Source of the DNA: Lutjanus erythropterus | Taxonomy: Eukaryota; Chordata; Actinopteri; Lutjaniformes; Lutjanidae | NCBI GenBank assembly: GCA_020091685.1 | Contig: CM034603.1 | Span: 16,578,596 to 16,642,595 of the forward strand | Direction of reading: 5' to 3' | Length of the DNA: 64,000 nt | Part shown: piece by piece, positions 34,101 to 46,764 of the stretch | Position numbering within the stretch: the first letter of the stretch is position 1 | Layout of the letters: each line of letters starts with the position of its first letter | The notes under the pieces: model-generated | Seen by the model: only the letters and a program-made list of their open reading frames with translations | Database searches by the model: none | What the model was told of the DNA's origin: nothing | Translations under genes and position numbers: made by a program

Positions 34101-37100
34101 CATGATGACAAAGGTGAGAAAGAGAAAATATGTGATATTCTTCTTGTTATGTTGTTGTCATCATTGTTACCACCACTGTGCTAGCACACTGTAAATACTT
34201 CCTTGGTAACAGTCTGCAGTTCATGAATACTGGTTTCATTGAGGTTGAGTGGCTGAGTGTTGGCTAACATTAGTAAAAAAATGTTGTAAACAACCAAGAC
34301 AATTACATTAAACAATCACTAATCACTTGAAGGTTCGTTGTTGATACCAGACTTAATGTCCATGGAAGTTTAAGTCACACTGTTTAGATGCTGGCTGTTG
34401 GCATGCTAAGCTGTGGCTGCTGCTGTGAAGGACCTTCAGGCTACGATAAACGGTGCACTTGTGTTTGTTAGGCGTGTTGCCATTGCCAGTTTTACATTCA
34501 CATTACAAATATTGCACTGAGAGATGTCTGTCTCAAGTTATGAAAAGTTTAACTACACCTGCAACTGCTTTCAGCTTGTTGTTCACCTGACTCACTCACT
34601 CACTCACTCTGTCATTTTAGCAAGTGCCTTCTCTATATTCTGAGATACTCTCTCACCCAAACCCAGTTGATTTAACATGAATTTGGTAGTACCGACATAA
34701 TCTGATCTGTATCCTTAAAATTACTGACTTCTGTATCCAGCTTGAGCCAAAAATAAATACTTTTTTCCTGGTAATTTACAAAGCTAGTTATTTTATCTAA
34801 ATGTCCTCAAGAATTCACCTAAATAAACAACATCAAATTAAAACAGAATTTCAGTGAACAGCTATGTTCATGAAAATCATCACGCCAGTCACAACATCAA
34901 GTAGAAACAAAGGCAAACACTTTGTGATGTTATAAACTAAACAAAAAACAAAAAAAATTCAGATTTAGTGACCCAACATGTATCAGTGTTGCAAACTAAA
35001 AAGTGATATGGAGACAACCTGTGCCAGTAAATAGCTTATGATGAGGAAACATGACTGAATACATAAAATCTGGATAGATAATGGCAGTTTTTTAATCATT
35101 TGTTTGTGGTGGTGGTCCAATCAGCAGTAAGACCTAAGTTACAGAAGGTAAACAACCTCTGCTAGAGGACTGGATCCCAAACACCACTAGGGTCTCAAAG
35201 CCTCACCAAGGTATCTTGATTTTGATTTAAGTTGTTTGTTTTGTTTGTTTGTTTGTTTGTTTGTTTGTTTGTTTGTTTGAATATACATTGATCTATATCT
35301 CAGTATTTCACCCATTTCTGTGAAGGTAACTCATTAATTGCTGTTTTAAGTTTAGATTATGGCTATTTAAGATACAAATTACACTAACAGAGAACTCACT
35401 CTCTGCTAAACATCCTCATCCTACATTAAAAGAGTTAAAACAACCAGTTAAAACAGTTAAAACAACCAAAGAGAAAAAGAACAGCCAAGCATCAGGAGAA
35501 AAAAAGTCTTAAATTGTCAAAAAAAAAAAAAAAGAGTATGTACAATTGTTAACAATTAAAAATAAATACATAGTACAGATGGAGAATTGTACTCTGTGTA
35601 AACACTCCAAAAATATGAGGAAAACTCATTTTTGATGCATTATGATCAGGAAATAATCTGCTCAAATTTCATTCAAATCATTTATTTCACACACCTTCTG
35701 CAGTTGTTGGGTTCACTGTTTGAGTTAACTGTACAGTTCATCTGTTGTTCTGTGTTGTTATTGTTATGCGTTGAATATAAAATGAGATATCCATAAAACA
35801 TGTGACTTAGTCAGGAGCTGTCAGGGTTCCCTTAAGGAAAAAGCTTGGGAACCACTGATATATGATGCCCTAACTGGAGAAAATGTAATAAAAGCATATA
35901 GGCTATAGGGAAGTAGAGAAATGCAACAGAGGTGTGTGGTGACGTCCAAGGCAGACAAACAAGCGTTATCAGTTAACCACATCTTGCAACTGCATTCTTC
36001 TTCTTCCTCTACTCAGCCATAAGAGTAGGGTTTTCTAATCTCACTCTGCTTCACATGCTCATTGTTACATGCTGTACAACCAGCTGATCACCGGCGTTTT
36101 AGTCACTCTAGAGTTGTGGTTATCATTAGCCCAATGCTAAGAGTTGACCATGGGATAACCGGCCCATAGAGACAGAGCACACTTAAGACCCGCCACACCA
36201 GAGGAAACAATCTATGGTTCTCCATTGATGTAGTGTGACACTGTCTATTGTCACTTTCCATCTGCTAGCAAACAACAGAAAAATGTTTAAAAGCTGCTGT
36301 GTGCTGGATGCACCAACAATAAGTTATAGAACCTAGTACCAAGTTTATAAGCTGCTGAACTGAAAAATTTGTCCTTAAGAAGACAAAACTGGAGACAGAT
36401 GTAGGCACAGCAGCATGAACAGGAAACTGATCCTGACACTAGTAATGTTATGTCGAGATCACAGTTGCTGATATGACCAGACAAACAGTAGAAATTTATG
36501 ATAACCCAGCTATAAAAGGCCGTTTGGATCTTTGTGTGGTTAAATGATGATCTTACCTTGCCATGCCAAGTATGAAAACTAAGGAGGCCAATCACTGAGA
36601 TTTACTGGAAATATTGAGTTTATCAGCTTAACTCTTCCTCTTTGGTAGACATAGGCTGCAAAAATAATCTGTTAAGGTGCTGAAATCTGATGTTTTTTTA
36701 GCAGTCACTTTGTTGGCGTTTAACCACTTGGTCATATTGTGGCACCATCTCTCCCCTCCTGCAGGTGTGGTTTACAGAGTATGACATGTGTCTATTGCTA
36801 TCCTAGAGTTAACCTAAGACCAAGATCCTCATTTATAAAATGGATTGAGGATCAGTTTCTTGTATGACTTGTATGACTGTGAGTAAAAAGCATGTCTAAG
36901 TACTTATTTATAAGACCTTACTTTGACATGGGAATGATCTTGTCTCTATGCAAAGTCTAGACTTTACTTTAGTGATCTTCCTGCTGGTCATGCTGAGGTA
37001 TTGCAGCCTGTGATGAATTCTGCATCAGCTTTATGAACAATGTGATTGGAATTATCAATTAAAGGTTTGAGCAACTAATAGTGAGAGCCCCAAGCTTTGT

Positions 37101-37340
37101 GTTCATCATTGTTTGAAAAGCCACTGATTAGTTCATCAAATAATACATGTTGTCAGGCATCAGTCTCCTCTACATCACCATCAGAAAAGAAGAAGAAGAA
37201 AAAACTGAAAAATTTTGATTCCTAACTCAAACTCTGAAGCCAAACAGGTTGGTCTTAAGAGGGTTAAAGTTCTATCATTAGTGCAATGTGAAGTGCTTAA
37301 AGGATCAGGTCAAATTAAATATATGGCATAAAGACTTTTG
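31161..37340. other. intergenic, no supported gene
   Basis: Holds a (GTTT)n run (35233-35279), a hAT-like terminus (AAGCTTGGGAACCACTG, ending about 35859) and A/T-rich sequence. One 120-codon minus frame (33623-33261) with a hydrophobic N-terminus is discussed in the findings but is not called as a gene. Confidence 0.5.
35233..35279. repeat. (GTTT)n microsatellite
   Basis: Eleven or so tandem GTTT units. Confidence 0.95.
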
Positions 37341-37344
37341 TTTA

Positions 37345-38200
37345 ACTTTTGTTTGGCTTTCTTTTCATTTTCTTCCTGTTTTCAAGTACAGAATGATTAT
37401 TGAAGATGTCTCTGCAGGTTCCTTTTTCTTTGTCCTGCAGTGTTGGTGAGAACTTTTACATTTAACAAGTATCTTTCATTTTCAGAGTGAGCTGAAGGGG
37501 TGTTAAATATAGAGCTACAAAAAGGAAGTGGGTTTTCATCAACCTGCAGTGAGCTGCCCAGATGAGTTCAAGTTCAAGTGAAGGAAAACCTGAACAAGTA
37601 CAACAAATACACAGTACAAACTATGGCCTTTTGTTTTATATGTAGTGTATTGACACAATTGTAAGGGGTTTGCTTTTGTTACAGGGACCAAATATGACAT
37701 ACAAAACTGGTTCATCTCAAGTGGATAAATTAAACATAAATATAGTGCTAACATTTATTCAAATTACACAAAGAGGCCTACAGGATGTGTTGTAACAGAT
37801 AATTGTACTCTCTTTATTAACAGATCTCAATCATGACCAGATCATGAACGCTTATGTGGAAAATTTATGCGGAAGGTCTATGGAAATGTGTGGTATGTGG
37901 TTTTGACAAGAAAAACACATCTGTCACAAGACTTTAACCTCTGTAGTGTATCTGGAGGAGCAGAACAGAACACCCGTTGTGTCAGACAGAACAAATGAAC
38001 AGAGAGTCTATAATGTCTATTGTGATACTAGGGCTGCTGGTCTGCAGAGAAGCATCAGGTAGGATAAGAACACTTTATATTTAAATGTTATTAACAGATA
38101 TACTAATGATGCATGAGCAGGTTTCTTAATTGTGATTGATGAACTGACCACCATAAAGCTACTCCAGATTTACAGTCGAGAAGAGTAGAAAAGTACATTG
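37345..38200 (+). repeat. duplicated 5' block, copy 1
   Basis: Shares CAGGTTCCTTTTTCTTTGTC, CAGAGTGAGCTGAAG-GGTGTTAAAT, a TAGTGTATT-ACACAATTGTAA segment and the signal-peptide exon with 43255-44060. From about 37560 on it is also shared with 40590-41232. It probably includes the promoter of the ancestral receptor gene. Confidence 0.75.
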
Positions 38201-38639
38201 TAATGTCATAAAGGTGATATCATGATGGACGTGAAGAAGTTTTGTTAGGTTCGTTGTGAAGTAAATTTTTCTCTTCATACCACCAGCAGGAATTCAGCTT
38301 CATATAATGTAAAAATAGCCTGGTTTAATTTTCAGTGTTGCAGTGAACAGAAACACATTGGACAACATTTTGACATCTCTTTAAAAAAACATACTGCGTA
38401 AAGTAAATATTATTATGATGTAAAGTCCTCTGAGCTTTTTGACCCATTATGTTCATTTGGCAGGTGCTTTTGTCCAAAGGGACTTATATTTTCCCTCATA
38501 TACACCTCATTGACAACAAGTTTAAGACCACTTTGACACATGGAGAAGCAGAAGAGGAGGAAATGTGAAAGTCCAGTGTTTTTCAGAGGGAACAGAGTGG
38601 AAATAAAAAGTCAAAAAGAAAAACAGACTTGTATCGTAC

Positions 38640-39340
38640 TTGTAACACAATAATAACCCTCATTAATCATTATTAGTAATGCTAAAATTTATGTTACTTT
38701 ATTGTTAGTTGTAATATAAAATAATTATTTTATAAATAAAGTATCGCATCATAGCTATTAAGAGATCACAATTACACTGATTATACTAAGCTTTTATTGT
38801 TGTACACATTATGACATTTTATACTATAATAAACATTTGTTAATGATTACCAAATGATTTGTAAACCTAAGAAATCATTACATAGAGGTGGACCAGATAT
38901 TTGTAATACTTTGTTAATGGTTAATAATTAGTTTGTAAATTGTCTTTAGCTATTGTAAAGTTGCAAGATGTCTATAATAGTTTAGGTAGGTCACTATATA
39001 TGTAACTTAAATATTTTACTTATTTACAAGTTTGAAGTAAAATACTTATTTTAAGCAAAGCATTTTTTTTCTAAACCTACCCATATAATTCATTTATAAT
39101 ACTTAATAATACTTAATAACGTAAATGGTTAATAAATACGTGTATAGCATCTACAAGCATTATTTGGATGGCACTATTAAGTTGCAACTGATGTTGATTC
39201 CTGAAAAATGGTTTAATAAATGGTTTGCATATAGAAAAATTATTAGTGTTTATTAACAGTAAAATAACTATTAACTAAATTTTGATGAACTATCAATTTA
39301 CCATTTTAATGATGGTTATTATAAGGTAGCATAAGTGGGA
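38640..39340. mobile_element. A/T-rich MITE-like insertion in intron 1 of copy 1
   Basis: Dense TTAATGATTA, TAATAATACTTAATAA and GTTTATTAACA words, starting near CCTCATTAATCATTATTAG and ending near ATGGTTATTATAAGGTAGC. The pattern fits a dispersed A/T-rich fish DNA element. Ends are not defined. Confidence 0.35.
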
Positions 39341-40589
39341 ATAACAATAGTACTGTTGTAGTACTTGTCATATTTGTAGTAATTAGAAGAAGAGTGGTAA
39401 AGAACTTCAAATTGTGAACACATTAAAGTAGTGGTCTGGAAAACCAAAACAATGAGCTGAAAGATGACCTGAAGGGAAATGCAGAGTCGGTTATAATTTT
39501 CTGTGTGTTTGTCAGTACCAGCGACACCCTTCAAGTGATGTATTGTTCACTAAACATGTTGATTACAGCTGCTTTAAACACACAGATGATTTTGATATCT
39601 GTTCTTTTGCAGGTTTCAGCACTGGGACTCATGTCTTTGTGGAGACAGGAAAGGATTTATTTCTGCATGTGAACGAAGCAAGTTACTCTAGGAGAAGGTG
39701 GTGATTTAACATGGAGAATCAATGTCAGTAAAAATATTGGAAAGTCTGATGTTGATAAAACAACAATTTTCAGTCTTTATAAAGGAAGAGCTGAAATAAA
39801 TAACAAAATTACTCTCTGTGTGTGAAGAATGTACAACACAGTGACAGTGGAGATTACAGAGCACATTCTGGTGACAAAGTCACCCTTGTAGCTGAATACA
39901 AGGTCACAGTTCAGGGTAAGTTTCTTAACATTTCAAATATTGATACACAGCAGAACCCTGTTTCAAAACCCTTCACACCTGTTTTGTCTTTTCTTCCAGA
40001 TCCAGTGTCCCCAGTTCAGCTGACAGTGAACTCCAGCAGCTCCTGTAACCTCACAGTGACCTGCAGTACAGACTCTAACATCAGCAGCACTTTCACATGT
40101 GACACCAAACCTGCTCTCAGGAGGGAGGAGAGAGATCAGAGGTCAAAACCCATCCTTCATCTATCAGCTGCCTCGAGGATGACCATATCATCTGTAACCA
40201 TAGCAACCACGTCAGCTGGAAACAGGACAAGAAGCAGATTGATTTTTTCTGGTCCTGTCATGCTGGTAAGACTGAAAGACAAACACCTGATAATAATAAT
40301 GCACAGATGTTACAATCAGAGCAAATTTATTTTTTTAAAAGAAAACTTGAGAGTTGTAATTAATAAATAATTTAAATGATGACCTGACACATTTCTTTCT
40401 GCTAATTCAGTTGTATTGTGTTTGCATCCCAGTGAGCACCAATCAGGATTTCATGGTTAATTTCTAGTTGAAAACTGGTTGATATTTTGTCTGAAGTCTT
40501 CTTTTCATCCTCTTCCAACAAGCTAAAATACGGATACAATATAGAGTCACAAAACACAACTTTGTTTTATCATTTGATAATTTGAGTTC

Positions 40590-41232
40590 ACACAGATGAG
40601 TTCAAATGTTCAAGTGAACAATTCCTAAATAAAATATACAGCACAAACTACAGCATTTTGTAGTTTTATATATAATGTATTAACACAATTGTAACAGATT
40701 TTCCTTCTTTGTCATTTTTTTTTAAGTTATTTTTGTTCCAGGGACCAAATATGAAAGAAATCTTCAAGCTAACTCCAGTGTAACATAAAACTAGAATAAA
40801 ACATAAATATATTCAGATGTGACAAAGAGGCCTACAGGATGAATTGAGACACATTATCACATCCTCTGTTGGCAGATCTTAATCATGGTCACATCATGGC
40901 GAAGGCAACATTTTAAAGTTTCTGTGGTTTTGACAGGAAATCGTAACTGTGACAAGCCTCTAACCCAGTGGTGTGTCTGTAGAACGAGTACATTATTGTA
41001 GTCAGGCAGCAGAAAAATGGACAGAGACTCTACAATGTCCATCTTTGTGATACTGGGAGTGCTGGTCTGCACAAGCACCAGGTAGGATGAGAACATTGTG
41101 TAATTAAATGTGATTAACAGTAATAATGTGTAGGCTTTTATTGTGATTCATGAACAGATTGATGAGTCTTCTTTTGTGTGTGAAGAACCATCCAAAAAAT
41201 AAACAAGTGATCATTGACTATATGTTGAATGT
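40590..41232 (+). repeat. orphan copy of the 5' block inside copy 1
   Basis: About 640 bp closely matching 43430-44070, from GAGTTCAAATGTTCAAGTGA through the signal exon and into the following intron (ATTCATGAACAGATTGATGA). It lies between the D2 and TM exons of copy 1. Confidence 0.8.
41017..41081 (+). pseudogene. orphan signal-peptide exon
   Basis: ATG at 41017, then MDRDSTMSIFVILGVLVC as in copy 2, and a GTAGG donor. Two bases are missing after GGTCTGCA compared with copy 2. The exon is therefore 65 nt instead of 67 and would splice out of phase. No Ig exon follows before the TM exon at 42008. Confidence 0.7.
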
Positions 41233-42148
41233 TTCATATAAATATTAAAATACAGAACTATAAAGGTTCTTTATTAGTGTAGCTTCAACATGCATGTCCA
41301 AGTACTTAGTGCAGTGGTTACAGCTTGACTGCTCTAAGATATATGCACCGGAAATAAAGAGATTTTATTTTCTATTGAAAATTAAACAAATTTTCGATAG
41401 AAATCTGTCATTTCGGAGATAAGGTGCTGTTTGTATCTATTGCTGGATTATTCAGTACAGAACATCAGCGATACATCAGACATAATACCAACACATCATC
41501 GAAGTCTGAGTCAGTGAGGCCACATCTCCTCTGGAGGAAAATCACGGTTTCATATAATGAGAGATAGAAAAATGCTGAAAAGATGCCGTATAGCAGGTTG
41601 TGAAACAAATCATACAAATCCTTTCTGGAAGGAAAGGATCCAAAAGAAAGCAGTAAGAATTTATAAGCCTGAACTTTGTTACTACTAATGGAAAGATAAT
41701 GTTTTAGGTTATTGCTGAGGTCAGTAAAAAACAATACAAAAACACAATTTTATGTGTTTTTGATTACAGTTTTGACAAATCTGCATCTTTGTCTATGGAT
41801 TCCCATTTTTGATCCTCCAAGGGGGCACCGTCAGCGTTTTGCAAAAAACGCATATGTGCCTCTCTGCTGTATAGGCCAATACTTGAACATGATTATTTGA
41901 AATTTGTGCAAAAATACAGGAGAGAAATAACTGATTTGTCCTTTTGTGCTGTAGTGTGACAGTCTGGATCAGTGTTATAGTGAAACAAGCTTTTTGTTGT
42001 GTTTCAGGTTTAGATTGTGTCTCTGCTGATGAGAATGCTGGTGACTCTGTGTGTCTGGTAAGGACAGTCGTGTTCTCTGTCGGTCTGATCATCATGGTGA
42101 CTGCCATCATCAGTGTTCACATCATGAGAAGCTCAAGAAACAGAAATA

Positions 42149-42160
42149 AATAAATAAAAA
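42149..42160 (+). promoter_or_regulatory. AATAAA overlapping the stop codon of copy 1
   Basis: The AAATAAATAAATAAAAA string around the TAA at 42151-42153 contains overlapping poly(A) hexamers. If used, the 3' UTR would be almost absent. Confidence 0.35.
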
Positions 42161-42189
42161 TTACCCATGGATTTTTTTACCACTAGTAG

Positions 42190-43214
42190 CAATGTCACTC
42201 TTTTTTAAGAGTGACTTCATATTTGTTTATGCATGTATGAGCCAGTAAAGGTGATGTGCACATTCCTGCAGCTGATTTAATGCTGTTCCACTGATCAACA
42301 GCTGGTGGTGGTGCACTAAGAAATGTGGCAGTGCAAAGGCAGAGGACTGCCAGGCAGCGAAGCCTGACAAACCACAGACACAAAACTGTCCTCAACTGAG
42401 CAGCACTTTAAAAGTAGAATATTTGTTTTAACAAAAGTTAGTGTCCAGGTTCCTTTAAAATTTTAAGTTGATTGAATTCACTTAATTGCTTGAACAAATA
42501 AAACATAAATGTACAATTTATGTCAAGTACAACACAAACTTGATGCCCTACATGGACATTTGAAAATTTGTAATACATTTACATTATCACTTATGCGAAA
42601 TAGCTTAAAAAAGCATAGGAGCAAGAGATGAGAAAAACTGTCTAAATCAGCATCATGTATTTATTTTACCCACCAACCTTTTAAAGGGACACTTCACAAA
42701 AACATTATGTAGCGACGATGCATCAATCACATGTGATTGTACCGCCAATCACGTGTCATGCCTCATTCTGCATAGCATCTATAGCAAATGCACCCATCCA
42801 ATCTGGCAGTCTGTTTAAACTCTTAAACCTCCCATCTCTCCTCTGCCTGCATCAACACAGCATCCACCTGCAGGCTCCGACCGGGGGTTCAAGATACTGA
42901 TCATCACTCCTCTGTATCACTATGTAAACACAATCTGCCTGACACGAAACTCAACAAATACTTTGTGAATCCAGTCTTAACAATGAATGAGTTTCTGCCT
43001 CAGATATGTGTTCCTTAAATTTATTCTTGCAGCTTGAAAACAATTTGTCTCTGCTTTCTTTGATCGCTGTCTGGTCTAATATTTTAAATGCGAGAGATTA
43101 GTAATGCAGCACTGGAAACTTAACAACCTAAAATGAATAGAATCAAATCTGCATTACAGAATTTTGAAATTATATGTTATTTTTTATTTCTTTTGTTGTC
43201 TGTTTGTTTGCTTG
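42190..43214. other. intergenic; duplicated 3' flank
   Basis: 42190-42400 matches 46565-46765 (AGCCAGTAAAGGTGATGTGC and TGCTGTTCCACTGAT), and 42950-43110 matches 46930-47135. This shows that the duplication unit includes the 3' flank. A repeat fragment begins with TTAAAGGGACACTTCACAAA at about 42680. Confidence 0.65.
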
Positions 43215-44067
43215 TTTTTGCCATTGAAAACTTTGAAATAAATACAGAATGATTACAGTGTGACAATATTTTGCAGGTTCCTTTTTCTTTGTCCACATGT
43301 TCCCCATTTCTGTTTCAAGTGAGAACATTTGCAGTTTAACATGAGTAACTTTCATTTTTCAGAGTGAGCTGAAGAGGTGTTAAATGTAGAGCTGCAAAAA
43401 TTTTTCATCGAAATGCAGGAGCCACACAGAAGAGTTCAAATGTTCAAGTGAAGCAAATCCCAAACTAAATATACAGCACAAACAACAGCATTTTGTAGTT
43501 TTATATATAGTGTATTAACACAATTGTAACAGTTTTTCCTTCTGTTGTCTTTTTCTTTAAAATTATTTTTGTTCCAGGGACCAAATGTGAAAGAAATCTT
43601 CAAGCTAACTCTGGTGTAACATATAAAACTAGAATAAAACATAAATATATTCAGATGTGACAAAGAGGCCTAAGGATGAGTTGAGACACATTATCACGTC
43701 CTCTGTTGACAGATCTCAATCATGGTCACATCATGAGCGAGGTAACATGCATAAGGTTTCTGTGGTTTTGACAGGAATCGTAATGTGATAAGCCTTTAAC
43801 TCAGTGGTGTGTCTGTAGAACAAGTACATTACTGTAGTCAGGCAGAACAAATGGACAGAGACTCTACAATGTCCATCTTTGTGATACTGGGAGTGCTGGT
43901 CTGCATACAAGCACCAGGTAGGATGAGAACATTGTGTAATTAAATGTGATTAATAGTAATAATGTGTGAGCAGGCTTCTTTATTGTGATTCATGAACAGA
44001 TTGATGAGCCTTCTTTTGTGTGTATAACCATCCAGAAAATAACCAAGTGATCATTGATTATATGTTG

Positions 44068-44210
44068 GAATGTAACTAACTACATTTACTCGAGTACTGT
44101 AGGCCTACTTAAGTACAAATTAAGGTGCTTGTACTTGATTATATTTTTTCATGCTACTGTCTGGTTCTCCCCACTACCTTTCAGGGAAAAAATATTTACT
44201 TCACTACCAA
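44068..44210. mobile_element. dispersed fish repeat fragment in intron 1 of copy 2
   Basis: GTAACTAACTACATTTACTC, GAGTACTGTAGGCCTACTTA and CTTTCAGGGAAAAAATAT match the family noted at 29915-30055. Confidence 0.6.
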
Positions 44211-45198
44211 AACAACAATATAATTTAAACAACCCAACAGATATACAATATAACACGTCAGGTGAAGACATGACCTAGAGAATATACTTTGATAATTGTT
44301 TAAGTAAGTTTTCATAAACAATGTTTCCACACAGAATTTGCTGTATGGTTCTTCTGCTCATATCATCTTACAAATGAAAACTGTCCATGTAATCCTGATG
44401 AAGAAAACACTGAAACAGATCCTGGTGGAGAGTGATGAATGAATAGAGACAAAGTAACATTTTTCTGATCATTACTTTATATTAAGTACATTGTCCTGAT
44501 TATACAATCTTACTACATACACAGTTCAGATTTTCACTTATGAGAACAATATATATTAGTATTTTATAAAGCTTAAGAAAATATTTATACACATCTTTAT
44601 AAAAATAAGTAAATAAAGGAAATAACAATGAGTATATTGAAGTAAATGTTATTATAAGATGTTCTGAATTTTGACATTACCTTCAGTGTGATGTTTTGTC
44701 CAATGTCCAAACAGTCTTCATATACACACTCATTGAGAACAATTTGGGGTTCTGTCAAGACTACTGTGACACATGAAGAGATGAGCAAAGTATAAAGCTG
44801 AACAATGTGGGTAAGAAGAGGACAAAAAGTGGACATAAAGTCTAATGTGTTTCAGAGGAGACAGAGTGGAAGACTGCAGATGTATAATAAAGACTGGGTA
44901 ACTTCTTACTCTTAGATTAATCTGTATCCTGGGCAATCTATGTCAAAACTTATTACTATTATTAGTATTAGTAGTAGTATTTCCGGGTATCCTGCTCTTT
45001 GCTTTGTCTGTTTATAAAGGTGCTATAGAAATAAAGTTAGTATTAGTATTACTGTAGTAGCAGTATTAGCTGTAGTAGTTTGGAGAAAAATGGTAAAGCG
45101 CTTCTTTGTATGTTCTTCAAGCAATGTTTTGAATACAATTTGATAAACTATGATAAACTTTTGCAACATGATGGTCACTGGGTTAAGTATGAAACCTG

Positions 45199-45335
45199 CT
45201 CAGTGGCCTGGTAGCTCACAGGAGTAGAGCCAATAAACTGAGGCTGTGAGTCTTGCTGCATGTCATTCCCCACTCTCTCTCTACCTTTCCTGTCCTCACT
45301 TCAGTTTCCTATCATATAAAACCCTAAAAATTAAG
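45199..45335 (+). repeat. tRNA-derived SINE
   Basis: GGCCTGGTAGCTCACAGGAG then TAGAGCC resembles an A box. TTGCTGCATGTCATTCCCCA then CTCTCTCTCTACCTTTCCTG is the standard body of a widespread fish SINE. It ends in an A-rich tail (ATAAAACCCTAAAAATTAAG). It lies in intron 1 of copy 2. Confidence 0.75.
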
Positions 45336-46764
45336 CCTGCTTTAACTGATGATGTAATATCTCAGAAAAGGAATAACATTTAGTATTGGCCATAAAACCA
45401 CATATTGTGTGTGATAGTTACTGAATTGTGTCTTTTGTTTTTATAGGGTCCAGTGCTGTGACTCCTGTGTTTGTGCAGAAAGGAGAGGATGTGACTCTGA
45501 ACCTCATGACAGCTGATGTTCCTGAGAAGTTTATTTTGGTTTCATGGATCTTCAATGAAAGATCTAATAACTTTTTACCTAACAAAACAATAATATTCCT
45601 CTCTACACTGGAAGGGTTGAGTTCTCTGAGAAAACTTCTCTGTGACATTGAAGAATCTACAGGAAGCAGACAGTGGAGTTTATACTGCACGAGTGATAGG
45701 GATTCACAAAGAAGAAACAGTAGCTGAATATAATGTTACTGTTCAAGGTAGGATTGTTTACATTTTTTGGAACTTCAGTGACTGATGTTAACATTTTACA
45801 CTGAGAGAGTTTCTGTTGCCATGTTTCTAAACTGTTTCACACTCACCCTCCTCCAGATCCAGTGTCTCCAGTTGAACTGAAGGTGGACTCTGTGTCCTAC
45901 AGCTCAGACTCCTGTAACCTCACTGTGACCTGCAGCACACAGGACTCTCACATCAGCAGCACTTTCACATGTGACACCAACACCTGCAGTCAGAGGGAGG
46001 AGACAGATCAGAGGTCACAACCTCTGGTGCTTCTCCATGTCTACCTGGTGAATGACTCAATCATCTGTAACCATAGCAACCAGGTCAGCTGGACCAAGGA
46101 CATGACGGAAATCCAACGTTTCTGCCCCAGAGGTGCTAAGTAAGCAAAAAAATTTATCAACATAAAACTATCATCACAACACATGATGTATGGACAGTCT
46201 GTGAAACAACTGCACTTTGTATGCATTTTTACATGTAGGAAATGCAGTATTTGAGTGAACCAAAGTACACAAAATGCTGTCCAAATACAGTGAGAGAAAT
46301 AACTGATTTTCCTCTTGTGCTGTAGTGTGACGATATGGGTGAGTGTTGTAGTGAAACAAGCTGCTTTTTGTTGTGTTGGGTTCAGTTTTGTCTGCTGCTG
46401 GTGTCTCTGTGTGTCTGGTGAAGACAGTTCTTCTCTGTCGGTCTGATCATCATGGTGTCTGCTGTCATCAGTGTTCACATCATGGAGAAGCTCAAGAAGC
46501 AGAACTAAAATTGTTGTATCTAAAACTTTAGTTAAAGTACTACTGTGGAGTTTTTGACCACTAGTAGTAATGTCACTGTTCTTTTTTATGAGTGATTTTA
46601 TGTTTTGGTTGTATTATGCATGTATGAGCCAGTAAAGGTGATGTGCACCTTTCAAGAACTGATTTAATGCTGTTCCACTGATGAACACTTGGTGCAGTAA
46701 CACACCAAGAAATATAGCAATGCACTAGCAAAGACAGAGAGAACTGCAGGCCAAAGCCTAACAC

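Larger units (their letters stand above)
37995..42153 (+). pseudogene. SLAM/CD2-like Ig receptor, copy 1 (broken)
   Basis: Four exon relics in order, all phase 1: signal peptide 37995-38058 (MSIVILGLLVCREASG), V-type domain 39613-39915, C2-type domain 40000-40265, TM plus tail 42008-42153. The D1 domain (HVFVETGKDLFLHV, then GGDLTWRINVSKNIGKSDVD, then SLYKGRAEI and HSDSGDYRAHSGD) lacks the usual cysteines, while D2 (SCNLTVTCSTDSNISSTFTC) is cysteine-rich. That is the hallmark of CD2/SLAM/CD48 receptors. The last exon reads VVFSVGLIIMVTAIISVHIM, then MRSSRNRNK and TAA. Lesions: D1 has a shift giving a TGA after RRRW and a one-A deletion at AACAAAATT; D2 has a one-base deletion before IICNHSNHVSW. 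Intron 3 contains an orphan signal exon. Alternatively, these are two truncated genes fused by deletion. Confidence 0.75.
43851..46508 (+). pseudogene. SLAM/CD2-like Ig receptor, copy 2 (broken)
   Basis: Exons: signal peptide 43851-43917 (MSIFVILGVLVCIQAPG), V-type 45447-45747, C2-type 45857-46132, TM 46386-46508. The first and third are intact and phase 1. D1 starts SSAVTPVFVQKGEDVTLNLM and has no cysteine in strands B or F, ending in the shifted frame with NLQEADSGVYTAR. D2 is fully open: SCNLTVTCSTQDSHISSTFT, then CDTNTCSQREE, then SIICNHSNQVSWTKD, with the extra D2 cysteines of SLAM-type receptors. Lesions: two one-base deletions in D1 (near CTCTCTACACTGG and GAGAAAACTTC) and a two-base deletion in the TM exon at ACAGTTCTTCTC, which scrambles the helix. 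It is the best preserved copy; the intended TAA would be 46506-46508. Confidence 0.75.

Noticed and set aside
34588..34612. Short CTCA direct repeats and other regularly spaced repeats considered as CRISPR-like
   Set aside because: Simple sequence without unique spacers, in a vertebrate genome.
41944..42153. Independent small membrane protein starting at the ATG 41944
   Set aside because: The upstream part of the frame is intron; the TM exon begins at 42008 after TTTCAG, as in copy 2.
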